Part shown: piece after piece, positions 54,609-63,704 of the stretch
How the letters are laid out: every line of letters starts with the position of its first letter
How positions within the stretch are numbered: position 1 is the stretch's first letter
NCBI RefSeq assembly: GCF_003003285.1
Contig: NZ_PVTP01000002.1
Location: forward strand, 186,001-250,000
Length of the DNA: 64,000 bases
DNA from: Yoonia maritima
Lineage (GTDB): Bacteria > Pseudomonadota > Alphaproteobacteria > Rhodobacterales > Rhodobacteraceae
Direction: 5' to 3'
Position numbers and translations under genes: made by a program
The notes under the pieces: generated by a model
Databases searched by the model: none
Seen by the model: only the letters and a program-made list of their open reading frames with translations
What the model was told of the DNA's origin: nothing

Positions 54609-55210
54609 GGTGATTTCAACTTGTGGACGCAACACTTTAATCTTTTAGGAAAGGTGAAGTGTTTATCATGAAGTATCGCACACGTACGTTTTACACAGAC
54701 ACGCAAAAGTCTGAGATGTGGGATCGATGGGAGCGTGGGGAGTTTTTGAGTTCGATTGGACGCAGATTCAATCGTGCCTCATCTTCGATTTATCCGCTGC
54801 TGGCGCGAACTGGTGGCATTCGGCCACCTAAACGCGTGAGATCGCGTTTGGCCCTTACGCTGCCCGAACGTGAAGAGATTTCGAGAGGCCTTATTGCCAA
54901 AATGTCTCTGAGGGCGATTGCACAATCGTTGCGTCGCTCGGCATCGACAATAAGTTGCGAAGTCAGTCGCAATGGAGGCGCCAAGAACTACAGAGCAGCG
55001 CTGTCACAGCCCTTGGCAGCGCCGTTCAAATGAAAACACCAATCGTTTGCTACGACAGTACTTTCCAAAGGGCAGAGATTTGTCGATACATAGTCAAGCA
55101 AAGCTGAGCGCCGTCGCAAGGCAGCTTAACGAAAGACCTCGAAACGCTGGGATACCAAACGCCAGCAGAGCGTTTCAACGCATGTGTTGCATCGATCCAT
55201 TGAGATCACC
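54609..55210 (+). mobile_element. IS30-family insertion sequence remnant
   Basis: A 602-bp element bounded by 27-bp imperfect inverted repeats (54609-54635 and 55184-55210, 20 of 27 positions pair). Both begin GGTGAT at the outer end and have GCAACAC at the inner end. IS30 elements are about 1.1 kb, so roughly half is missing. No clear target-site duplication is visible at the ends. It lies between the decayed SDR gene and the truncated udgX-like gene. Confidence 0.8.
54668..55203 (+). pseudogene. IS30-type transposase, deleted and frameshifted
   Basis: The 5' part (from ATG 54668) codes the IS30 helix-turn-helix region: YTDTQKSEMWDRWERGE, FNRASSSIYPLL, then LPEREEISRGL and [18 protein letters not shown]. 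It then jumps to the C-terminal end of the integrase core ([22 protein letters not shown]), so the catalytic DDE middle is lost. A further one-base loss near 55145 moves the final [18 protein letters not shown] into another frame. It ends at TGA 55201-55203, inside the right inverted repeat. It cannot be active. Confidence 0.85.
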
Positions 55211-55276
55211 CCGCACAGCAGTCGTTGGGTAGAAAGATATCGGGTGGAGCCGTTGCGCGAAACCTGAGCTTTCACC

Positions 55277-55936
55277 TTAAGCGCGTGGAGCATGTATTTC
55301 TCCCGAAGGACTGAACAAATCCCCGAAATACTCGTCGATCCGGGTTTTGTTGCTGGGCCAGTCGGGTTTGGGTTGGCCAGGGTGAAAACTTAGGTTGCCG
55401 TTGATGAATTGAGCGGTCACGTCGGGGGTGGCGATCATCCAGTCTAGGTCGGGCAGTCGTTGCGCGAAGTAGGGCGCGATTGGTTCGACCACATGATGCG
55501 CAGGCGCGTACCACGCGGCAAAGCTGTGGCGCGCGCCGCCTTGGCGCAGGTCTCGAAAGCTGATGGATTTACGCATCCGACTTTGGGCGCGCAGAACATC
55601 ATCGTCCAATTGGCGGAGCGCGATGAGGTCGGCGTCTTCGCTTTCGTTCATCAACCCAGTTTCATTTCTTAGCCGCCAAAGCACCGCGTAAAGCCGCGTG
55701 AACCTGTCGTCATCCCGGTGCCAGACAACCGTCTGCGCAAGCGTTAAGAAGCTTTGCGGAGCTTGCACCCGACGCTTGGCTTCGGGGAGCGGGGTGGCAT
55801 TGTCGAGCAACGGCGTGAGCGTTCCAGCGAAATCCCAAAGGATTTCTTTGGGGGGGACGCCTGCGCCCATCAGGCGTTTGGCAGCATCACGCCATGCAAC
55901 GTCGGTTCCGATGCGAGGAAGTGGGACAGTGAACAT
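55277..55936 (-). pseudogene. UdgX-type DNA metabolism protein, C-terminally truncated
   Basis: About 219 residues match the N-terminal DUF4130 half of the UdgX family (TIGR03915-type, usually fused to a uracil-DNA glycosylase-like domain): VPLPRIGTDVAWRDAAKRL, RLYAVLWRLRNETGLM, FAAWYAPAHHVVEPIAPYF, and DLDWMIATPDVTAQF. The frame ends soon after the point where homologues continue with a YFxxIFNPARL motif; here YFGDLFSPSGE is followed by a stop. The break lies 66 bp from the IS30 right end, so the downstream half was probably lost in the insertion/deletion. Start taken as ATG 55936. Confidence 0.7.
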
Positions 55937-56022
55937 CAAAGGTCTCAGCGCTGTGGTCGTTACGTGTTCATGTTATGTTCCTGTAGCCCGAAGGGCAAGC
56001 AAAGCTTTGCAATTCGCTTTAC

Positions 56023-57402
56023 TTAAGCAGTGTGGGCGAGCTGCACCGGGGCCGTTTTCCGGTGGCTGAGGAACAGGATCGCTGGGTTGGTGATACCATG
56101 ATTGTTGATTGTTTGCGTCAAATCAGCCGCTTTGCATTGTGCGATCTTTTGCGACGGCATCTGTGCATTGGCGACGATGTCGACTTCAACAATATGGGCG
56201 AGGCCTGCCGTCGTGAGCGCGGCTTCGATCCGGTCTGCGGTGCCGACGCCCATGTAAACCGCGACGCGTCGTCCTTGCGTCAATAACCCAGGCCAATCGG
56301 GGGTGTCGTCGATATGTTCACCGCGGCCTGTCGTCAGCACCAATGTGTCGCATTGGCCGCGTTCAGTCAGGAAACCACCCATGGCTGCGGATGCGGCACT
56401 TGCCGCAGTGACGCCGGGTACGATTTCGAATGGGATCCCTGCCTCGGTCAGTGCGTCTGCTTCCTCTGCGCCGCGTGCGAATACGCCGGGGTCGCCGCAT
56501 TTCAGGCGTACGACCCGTTGGCCTTGGCGCGCTGCTGCAACCAGTAACCCGCTGATTTTATCTTGGGGCCAGCTATGGGCACCGGGGGCTTTACCAACGT
56601 AAACGCGTTCCGCGTCACGGCGTGCGAGGTCAAGGATTTCGGGGTCAATCAGCCGGTCATAAAAGATGATGTCCGCCTCTTGCAGGCGTTGCACGCCGCG
56701 CAATGTGATTAGGTCTTTTGAGCCCGGACCCGCCCCGACAAGTGAAACTGGAGCAGGGCCGGCTTGCCCAAAATCGGCTGTCGCGATTGCATCTTTGATC
56801 AGCTGTGCTGCTTCGCGTTCTGCGCCGCGTTTATGCGCGTCGCGGGCAGGGCCGTTAAACACCCAGCGCCACAGGTCGCGGCGTTGACGCGGCTTGAGCC
56901 GCATCGCGGCACTGTCGCGCAAACGGCCCACGACCGCAGCCAGATCACCCAGTCGAGGCTCAAGCAGTTCTTCCATCCGCGTTTTGATTTGCCGGGCCAG
57001 CACAGGTGCTGTGCCTTCGGTGCCGATCGCGACAACCACGGGCGAACGGTCTACGATAGACGGAGTGATGGCATCGCACAGATCAGGGCGGTCAACGACG
57101 TTCACGGTCGCGCCTGCGTCCTTGGCCAGCGCGTGAAGTGCTGAATCAATGCCGGGGCACCCGGTTGCGATGAATACCAGCGCGGTGTCTGCAAAATGTT
57201 GCGCCGTGATCGCCGTGTTATCCCATCCGATTTTTCCGGCGGCATGGAGATCTGCCAGCTCAGGGTCGAGTGAGGAAGCCAGAATGGTGATCTGCGCTTC
57301 GGTTTTCAGGATCAATCGGCATTTTTGTGCGGCCTGTTCGCCGCCGCCTGCAATCACAACGCGGCGACCTGCCATGGTCAGAAACATTGGAAAGGTTTTC
57401 AT
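56023..57402 (-). CDS. cysG: Siroheme synthase CysG (trifunctional)
   Basis: Makes siroheme from uroporphyrinogen III: methyltransferase, precorrin-2 dehydrogenase and ferrochelatase in one chain. The 459-residue product has the N-terminal NAD-binding VVIAGGGEQAAQKC, the central dimerisation part (about 115-205), and the C-terminal SUMT domain VSLVGAGPGSKDLITLRGVQRL ... GDPGVFARGAEEADAL. Siroheme is the cofactor of NirB encoded in the same operon. Its ATG overlaps the stop of the upstream glycosyltransferase-like gene (ATGA). Confidence 0.97.
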   Translation of the reverse strand: MKTFPMFLTMAGRRVVIAGGGEQAAQKCRLILKTEAQITILASSLDPELADLHAAGKIGWDNTAITAQHFADTALVFIATGCPGIDSALHALAKDAGATVNVVDRPDLCDAITPSIVDRSPVVVAIGTEGTAPVLARQIKTRMEELLEPRLGDLAAVVGRLRDSAAMRLKPRQRRDLWRWVFNGPARDAHKRGAEREAAQLIKDAIATADFGQAGPAPVSLVGAGPGSKDLITLRGVQRLQEADIIFYDRLIDPEILDLARRDAERVYVGKAPGAHSWPQDKISGLLVAAARQGQRVVRLKCGDPGVFARGAEEADALTEAGIPFEIVPGVTAASAASAAMGGFLTERGQCDTLVLTTGRGEHIDDTPDWPGLLTQGRRVAVYMGVGTADRIEAALTTAGLAHIVEVDIVANAQMPSQKIAQCKAADLTQTINNHGITNPAILFLSHRKTAPVQLAHTA

Positions 57403-58352
57403 GCAGATATCCTTTGCTGGCTATGCCGTTCTGCCCAAAGGGTAGCGGCCATCGCGTCGGCTTGTTCAACTGTGTCAGCGGCACCCAATGTCCACAGGGC
57501 GATGCCTGTCGTGCCGATAACTGTGGCTTCGGCAAAGGCATCGGTTTGCGTGCCTGCCCAGATTTGGGTGGCGTCCACTTGGGCTTCGGGTTCGTTCATG
57601 CGGCGCGTGTCGTCGCGAAGTGCGGAGGCTTCGGTCTGGTGATGTTTACCATTGCGCAGGCCAAAGATTTGGATCCCCTTGGCTGGGTTGCGTTCGAATT
57701 CGCCGCCCCCGCCTTTGATCACCGTCAGGTCAGATTGATCCAATAGCGCAGCGGCCTGCGCTTGTAGCCCGCGATAAGACGGGTGGAACACGCCCTGAAC
57801 CGTCGCGCGGGCGCTGGTCGGGTTCCACATGCGCAGCACCGTGTTGATGCAAGACCGCAGGCCAAACGTATCGCGAAGCCGCAAGACATCGAATGCCTCT
57901 GGCGCGTGGGTTTCAACGGGCAGATAGGTGATTGGCGCGTCGCTGGCATCAAACGGGATATCAAGCGCACCAAGGGCATCGCGTACAGATGCGCCTGTGC
58001 TTTGATGAGAGTTCCAGCCGTGCATGACCACGCGGTAGCCTGCCTGCGCAACCAATTTCGCCGACAGCAAGAACAGTGGCGCACCGCGTGTGCGGCCTGC
58101 TGCATAAGACGGCCAGTCTAAGTCGGCGGACATCGGCGCCGGTGATTTCGCGCGTAGCGCTTGTGTGAAACCTGCGATCTCTTCAGGTATTTCGCCCCGA
58201 AAACGCAGGACCATCAAAAAGGCACCTAATGCCTCTGGCTCTGCCTTGCCGTCCAAGATGACTTGCATGGCTTCCGCCGCTTCGTCCTGTGTCAGAGGGC
58301 GGGCGCGGCCAGCGCCGCGAGCTACTGTTTGGACAAAGGGAGTTAGGGTCAT
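57399..58352 (-). CDS. TrpD-like glycosyltransferase family protein (TrpD2/YbiB type)
   Basis: A 317-residue protein of the anthranilate phosphoribosyltransferase-like fold: ARPLTQDEAAEAMQVILDGKAEPEALGAFLMVLRFRGE, GYRVVMHGWNSHQSTGASV, a DTFGLRSCINTVLRMWNP motif, and IKGGGGEFERNPAKG. In YbiB/TrpD2 the TrpD substrate motif is changed and the protein binds nucleic acids, so phosphoribosyl transfer is doubtful. It is coupled by ATGA overlaps to nasA and cysG on both sides, so it probably assists nitrate assimilation. Its role there is unknown. Confidence 0.85.
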   Translation of the reverse strand: MTLTPFVQTVARGAGRARPLTQDEAAEAMQVILDGKAEPEALGAFLMVLRFRGEIPEEIAGFTQALRAKSPAPMSADLDWPSYAAGRTRGAPLFLLSAKLVAQAGYRVVMHGWNSHQSTGASVRDALGALDIPFDASDAPITYLPVETHAPEAFDVLRLRDTFGLRSCINTVLRMWNPTSARATVQGVFHPSYRGLQAQAAALLDQSDLTVIKGGGGEFERNPAKGIQIFGLRNGKHHQTEASALRDDTRRMNEPEAQVDATQIWAGTQTDAFAEATVIGTTGIALWTLGAADTVEQADAMAATLWAERHSQQRISA

Positions 58353-60925
58353 TCAGCGGCCACCGGGATTTGGAATTGTGCGATCAGGGCCGCCAATTCG
58401 GGTTTGCAGGACCCGCAGTTGGTGCCAGCGCAAGTTGCTTCGCCCAATGCGGCGACGCTCATAGCACCGTCGCTAATCGCGCCTCGCAATGTGTTTACGC
58501 CGACATTGAAACAGGCGCAAACAGTGGCACCGGGGTCTGGCATATCCGCAGCCGTCCGACCGGCGAGCGCCGCAAGGCTTGCAACGCCTGATCCAATCAG
58601 CGTTGCCGCATGCTGACGGGCGACGACAACGGGGGTGGTGCTCGCAAAAAACAGCGCGCTGATTTGGTCGTTTTCAATGATCGCGACGCGGACATCGCCA
58701 GTTGTGGCGTCCTGCATTACCGCGGCGCTACCTGCCTTTGTGCCCGTAATATTGCGTGCCTCATGTTCCCAGTTGCTTGGGGCTTTCATGCCTGCAAATT
58801 CTGCCTGCCAACCTGTGCTTGTCTTGGCGATAGCATGGTAGGGGCGGCTGGGCTGCATCTGTGCCGCGCTAACGGCGAAGCCGTACCAAGCAACATCGCA
58901 TTTGCTCGCATCAACTTGGGCGCTTTTCGTGGCGGGTTGGCCCGAGATAGGATCGACGCCGGTTTCGACCGTGCTATTGACGACACCTGCGGCAGACAGT
59001 TGGCGTGTCCAATGCAGTGGTGCGAATAGGTTTCCGGGCGCGACCTTTTCGCTGATCAGTGCGCGGAAGATACCTTTGCCCTTTGGGCCATAAAGCGTGA
59101 TCAGTTCCGCCGTATCAACGCCAATTGCATCGGCGTCGTCGGGATGGATTTCGACATAAGGCTCTGCCAAATGCGCACCAAGCCGCTGCGATTTGCCAGT
59201 ACGGGTCATCGTATGCCACTGGTCGCGGTTGCGGCCTGTGTTCAGCCTGAACTTGCCTGTGCTGAGCTCTGGCGCGGTAACCGCAATCATACGTGCCTTA
59301 CCGTCTGGGTGATAAAACGCGCCATCCGCAAAGAACCGGGTTTGCTTGCCAACAGGCCATTGGGTTGGCGCAAGGCTGTCATAGTCCGCATCTGTTAGCG
59401 CTGCTAGATTAAGGTCTTTGCCAAATTGTTGGCTTAGCGCTGTTGTGGCTGCATATTCAGCAAAGATGTCACCGGCGGTTTCATAGCCGAATCCATCAAA
59501 GCCCATACGCTCGGCCACGTCACAGATGATTTTCCAATCGGGGCGCGCCGCACCGGGGGTGGGCAGGAAAGCACGTTGGCGTGAAATACGACGTTCAGAG
59601 TTGGTGACGGTTCCATTCTTTTCGCCCCAGCCGGTGGCGGGCAGCAATACATCAGCCAAATCGCCGGTATCCGTCCGCGCCATGATGTCGGTGACAACCG
59701 TGAACGGCACGTTGCTGATCGCCTCTGCCACGCCATCCGCATCAGGAAGGCTAACAGCGGGGTTCGTAGAAATGATCCAGAGCGCCTTGATCGTGCCATC
59801 GGCGCAGGCCTTGAACAGGTCGACCGCCTTTAACCCCGGTTTGGTGCAGATGGTCGGGCTGTTCCACGCGGCTTGCACGGCATCACGGTGGTCGGCGTTT
59901 TCAATATCAAGGTGATTGGCGAGCATATTGGCCAATCCGCCAACTTCGCGGCCGCCCATCGCGTTGGGTTGTCCGGTGACGGAAAACGGGCCCATGCCGG
60001 GTTTGCCAATGCGGCCTGTGGCAAGGTGGCAGTTGATGATCGCGTTGACTTTATCTGTCCCCGACATCGACTGATTAACGCCTTGGGAATAGATCGTGAC
60101 AGTCTTTTCCGTGCCAGCCCACATCGCGTAGAACTCGACGATTTCATCGGGGGTTAACCCGCTTGCGCTAGGGTCGTCCGCAGTTGCGCTTTCTAGCGCA
60201 AGATCAAAGCCGTTGACGTGGGCATTGATGTAATCGCTATTAAGCTTCCCACTATTAGCCAGATGGCTAAGTAATCCGTTGAACAATGCAACGTCACCGT
60301 CGCCTTTGATCTGCAGGTGTAGATCGGCCAAATCGCTTGTTGCAGTAATGCGTGGGTCGATGTTGACGACGCGCATTTCCGGGCGTGCGGCCTTTGCTGC
60401 TGCAATGCGTTGATACAGGACCGGATGGCACCACGCGAGGTTGGAACCAACAAGAACGATCAGGTCAGCTTCTTCTAGGTCTTCGTAAGTACCGGGAACC
60501 GTGTCAGTGCCAAATGCGCGTTTATGCCCGGCAACAGAGGATGCCATGCAAAGGCGGGAATTCGTGTCGATGTTGGCGGACCCGATGTAGCCCTTCATCA
60601 GCTTGTTGGCGACGTAATAGTCTTCGGTCAGCAGCTGCCCTGACACGTAAAAGGCAACGCTGTCGGGGCCGTAATAGCGGATTGCCGCGCTGAACTTTGT
60701 TGCGACCAGATCTAGTGCATCGTTCCAACCCGCTTCACGGCCAAGGATCTGCGGTGCGAGAAGACGACCATCGAGATCGATGGTCTCGCCGAGCGCCGAC
60801 CCTTTGGAACACAGCCTACCAAAGTTAGCCGGGTGATCAGGGTCGCCTTTGATTGTGCCGTCGGGCTGCGCAAGCACGCCACAGCCCACCCCACAATAGG
60901 GGCAGGTTGTTTTTACGCATGTCAT
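58349..60925 (-). CDS. nasA: Assimilatory nitrate reductase catalytic subunit
   Basis: A molybdopterin-guanine-dinucleotide enzyme that reduces nitrate to nitrite in the cytoplasm. The 858-residue product has the N-terminal [4Fe-4S] motif C8-x2-C11-x3-C15 ... C39 (CPYCGVGCG), the Mo-pterin region GSNLAWCHPVL, and SVTGQPNAMGGREVGG. A C-terminal BFD-like [2Fe-2S] domain (CACFNVG ... CAGTNCGSC) receives electrons. This matches the NADH-dependent NasA of Klebsiella/Rhodobacter type. Its ATG overlaps the nirD stop, so it is translationally coupled. Confidence 0.97.
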   Translation of the reverse strand: MTCVKTTCPYCGVGCGVLAQPDGTIKGDPDHPANFGRLCSKGSALGETIDLDGRLLAPQILGREAGWNDALDLVATKFSAAIRYYGPDSVAFYVSGQLLTEDYYVANKLMKGYIGSANIDTNSRLCMASSVAGHKRAFGTDTVPGTYEDLEEADLIVLVGSNLAWCHPVLYQRIAAAKAARPEMRVVNIDPRITATSDLADLHLQIKGDGDVALFNGLLSHLANSGKLNSDYINAHVNGFDLALESATADDPSASGLTPDEIVEFYAMWAGTEKTVTIYSQGVNQSMSGTDKVNAIINCHLATGRIGKPGMGPFSVTGQPNAMGGREVGGLANMLANHLDIENADHRDAVQAAWNSPTICTKPGLKAVDLFKACADGTIKALWIISTNPAVSLPDADGVAEAISNVPFTVVTDIMARTDTGDLADVLLPATGWGEKNGTVTNSERRISRQRAFLPTPGAARPDWKIICDVAERMGFDGFGYETAGDIFAEYAATTALSQQFGKDLNLAALTDADYDSLAPTQWPVGKQTRFFADGAFYHPDGKARMIAVTAPELSTGKFRLNTGRNRDQWHTMTRTGKSQRLGAHLAEPYVEIHPDDADAIGVDTAELITLYGPKGKGIFRALISEKVAPGNLFAPLHWTRQLSAAGVVNSTVETGVDPISGQPATKSAQVDASKCDVAWYGFAVSAAQMQPSRPYHAIAKTSTGWQAEFAGMKAPSNWEHEARNITGTKAGSAAVMQDATTGDVRVAIIENDQISALFFASTTPVVVARQHAATLIGSGVASLAALAGRTAADMPDPGATVCACFNVGVNTLRGAISDGAMSVAALGEATCAGTNCGSCKPELAALIAQFQIPVAAE

Positions 60926-61260
60926 TCTGCGGCCACCTGTCCGGCAATCGCAGCGCTTGATAGCAGCAGACGCCCATCTTCGACCTTCATTTCATAGGTG
61001 CCAACACAGCCTTCGTCCGCGCCTTGGGCTTCGCCGGTGGCCAAATCAAACACCCAGTTGCGCATTGGGTCTGTGACCTTTTCGCCGTGCTGGATACCGT
61101 TTGATAATGGGCCTGCTTTGCCTTCAAGGTATTCGTCTACAGCGTAGAAGTGGCCGGATGCTGTGTGAAATACCGCAATGTCGCCGTGCGCCGTACGAAC
61201 GATGCGCGCGCCTTGAACAGGGATGTCAGTCACGCTTCCGATATCGATGAAATCAGTCAT
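60922..61260 (-). CDS. nirD: Nitrite reductase small subunit
   Basis: A 112-residue NirD with the Rieske-like fold, lacking the Cys-His ligands of true Rieske proteins. It has IGSVTDIPVQGARIV, HGDIAVFHTASGHFYAVDE, and LSNGIQHGEKVTDPMRNWVFDLATG. It partners NirB. Both ends overlap neighbours by 4 nt (ATGA). Confidence 0.96.
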   Translation of the reverse strand: MTDFIDIGSVTDIPVQGARIVRTAHGDIAVFHTASGHFYAVDEYLEGKAGPLSNGIQHGEKVTDPMRNWVFDLATGEAQGADEGCVGTYEMKVEDGRLLLSSAAIAGQVAAE

Positions 61261-63701
61261 TCTGCAGCTACCTTTGTAAAGTCAGCGAGCGGGGTGAATT
61301 CATGTGAATCCACACCTTTGCGCGCGCGTTCTGCCCATGGGTCAACTTGGTAGAATTTTTGCGAATAGCGGAACCGTTCAGCAAGTGCCGCACGGTTTTC
61401 CAGATCATCCGCGACCTGTTCTTTGACCCAATCAAGACCAACTTTCGCGATCCATTTATAAGGGCGATGCAGATACTGCGCACCTTCACGGTACAGCTGA
61501 TAAAAGGCGCAGGACACTTCGATCGCTTCTTCTTCGGTTGGGACTGTAACCAATAGTTGTGCCTCGAGCAGGTCAAGACCCGCAGCGCCACCGACAAGGA
61601 TTTGATAGCCACTGTCGACACAAATGATGCCAAGGTCCTTACAGGTGGCTTCCGCGCAGTTGCGGGGGCAGCCTGTGACTGCAAGTTTGAATTTATGCGG
61701 TGACCAAGCCCCCCACATTTCAGATTCAATCTTGATACCAAGTCCTGTAGAATCTTGCGTCCCAAAGCGGCAGTGATCCGTCCCGACACATGTTTTTACG
61801 GTGCGCAGACCTTTGGCGTAGGCTTGGCCGGACATCATACCTGCCTCGCCTAGATCATACCAAATTGCTGGCAGGTCTTCTTTTTTGACGCCCAGAAGGT
61901 CAATGCGCTGGCCGCCGGTGACCTTCACTGTTGGGACCTTGAATTTATCGGCGACGTCGGCGATGGCGCGCAATTCTTTAGGCGTGGTAATCCCGCCAAG
62001 CATCCGCGGCACAACAGAGTAGGTGCCGTCTTTTTGGATGTTGGCGTGGACGCGTTCGTTGATAAAACGTGACTTGCCGTCGTCGACCTCTTCGCCGGGC
62101 CATGCGCAAACAAGATAGTAGTTCAGCGCGGGACGGCACACGTGACAGCCGCCGGGGGATTTCCAGTCCAAGTCCTGCATAACATGCGGGATGGATTTCA
62201 ATTCTTTGGCGATGATCAACTTGCGCACGTCGTCGTGGGATAGGTCAGAGCACTTACAGATCGTCTCTTTCTCGGGCATCTTGAATTCGTCGCCCAATGT
62301 CAGGCCCAGCACTTGGGTGACTAAGCCAACACATGACCCACAAGAAGACCCTGCCTTAGATGTGGCCTTTACCGCGTCAAGCGTATCGGCACCGCCGTTG
62401 ATTGCAGCGATGATTTGACCTTTGGAAATGCCGTTACACCCACAGATTTCCGCGTCATCTGGTAAGGCTGCAACGGCTGCTAACGGGTCCATGGGGGTTC
62501 CCCCCTGATAAGCTGGCCCAAAGATCAGCGTGTCGCGCATATCAGACACATCTGTCGCGTCTTTGATCAGCCCAAAGAACCAGTTGCTGTCGGCGGTATC
62601 ACCATACATGACCGCACCGATCACTTTGTTCGATTGCAGCACAAGGCGGCGGTAAACGCCACGCGCCGGGTCACGGAATACGATGTCTTCGCGGTCTTCG
62701 CCTTCGGCAAAATCGCCAGCGCTGAACAGATCACAACCCGTAACTTTTAGCTTGGTCGAAATCTCGCGTTGTACAAACGTCGCTGGTTCATCAAGCAGCG
62801 TTTTAGCCGCAACTTTGGCTTGGTCATAAAGAGGGGCGACCAGACCAAAAATGGCACCGTCATGTTCGACACATTCACCAACCGCAAGAATGTCGGCGTC
62901 CGACGTCAGCATCTGGTCATCCACGTGGATACCTTTGCCAACCGCCAAACCGATATCTTGGGCGAGCTTCACATTTGGACGGATTCCGACTGCCATCACC
63001 AAAAGATCGCATGGCAATTCAGTGCCATCGTCCAATTGCAGCGCACGTACTTTGCCGTTTTCACCAAGGATCTGTTTCGAGTTCGCCTGACAACGGACAG
63101 TGATCCCTTTGTCCACGAGCGCCTTGCGCAGCAGGTATCCTGCGGCTTCGTCCAGCTGACGTTCCATCAGGTGGCCCATGATGTGGACCACGGTCACATC
63201 GACGCCACGCGCGGCCATGCCCGCTGCGGCCTCTAGCCCAAGCAAACCACCACCGATGACGACGACCTTGTTAGTTTCATTCATCGACATCATCAGTTCG
63301 GTGTCTTCAAGATCACGGTAGGCGATGACGCCTTCCAGATCATGGCCCAGCATTGGGATGATGAATGGGTTCGAACCTGTGCCGAACATCAGCTTGTCAT
63401 AGGGTAGCTCTTCGCCGTTCTCTGCGATCACAACCTTGCGCGCGCGGTCGACATTCGCGACACGTTCGCCAAAGCGGCAGGTGACGCCGTTCTCTTCGTA
63501 CCATTCGGCGGAATGGGTGACGATTTCTTCGTATGTCTTTTCGCCCGATAGGACAGGGGACAACATGATCCGGTTATAGTTACCGCGTGGCTCTGCGTTG
63601 AACAGGGTCACATCATAGGCGTTCGGATCCGCCTCGATCAGTTGTTCCAGCGCGCGGCCAGTGGCCATGCCAGCACCGATTATGATTAATTTCTGAGTCA
63701 T
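61257..63701 (-). CDS. nirB: NADH-dependent nitrite reductase large subunit
   Basis: Reduces nitrite to ammonium with six electrons from NADH. The 814-residue product has the N-terminal FAD/NAD domain (IGAGMATGRALEQLIE; GGGLLGLEAA), BFD [2Fe-2S] domains (CGCNGISKGQI ... CGSCVG; CKCSDLSHDDVRKLI), and the siroheme-[4Fe-4S] domain. The four cluster cysteines of the last domain are TCVGTDHC (about 637 and 643) and TGCPRNC (about 677 and 681). Start and order fit the nirBD-nasA-cysG operon; it lies 3 nt downstream of the transporter ATPase gene. Confidence 0.97.
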   Translation of the reverse strand: MTQKLIIIGAGMATGRALEQLIEADPNAYDVTLFNAEPRGNYNRIMLSPVLSGEKTYEEIVTHSAEWYEENGVTCRFGERVANVDRARKVVIAENGEELPYDKLMFGTGSNPFIIPMLGHDLEGVIAYRDLEDTELMMSMNETNKVVVIGGGLLGLEAAAGMAARGVDVTVVHIMGHLMERQLDEAAGYLLRKALVDKGITVRCQANSKQILGENGKVRALQLDDGTELPCDLLVMAVGIRPNVKLAQDIGLAVGKGIHVDDQMLTSDADILAVGECVEHDGAIFGLVAPLYDQAKVAAKTLLDEPATFVQREISTKLKVTGCDLFSAGDFAEGEDREDIVFRDPARGVYRRLVLQSNKVIGAVMYGDTADSNWFFGLIKDATDVSDMRDTLIFGPAYQGGTPMDPLAAVAALPDDAEICGCNGISKGQIIAAINGGADTLDAVKATSKAGSSCGSCVGLVTQVLGLTLGDEFKMPEKETICKCSDLSHDDVRKLIIAKELKSIPHVMQDLDWKSPGGCHVCRPALNYYLVCAWPGEEVDDGKSRFINERVHANIQKDGTYSVVPRMLGGITTPKELRAIADVADKFKVPTVKVTGGQRIDLLGVKKEDLPAIWYDLGEAGMMSGQAYAKGLRTVKTCVGTDHCRFGTQDSTGLGIKIESEMWGAWSPHKFKLAVTGCPRNCAEATCKDLGIICVDSGYQILVGGAAGLDLLEAQLLVTVPTEEEAIEVSCAFYQLYREGAQYLHRPYKWIAKVGLDWVKEQVADDLENRAALAERFRYSQKFYQVDPWAERARKGVDSHEFTPLADFTKVAAE

Positions 63702-63704
63702 GGT

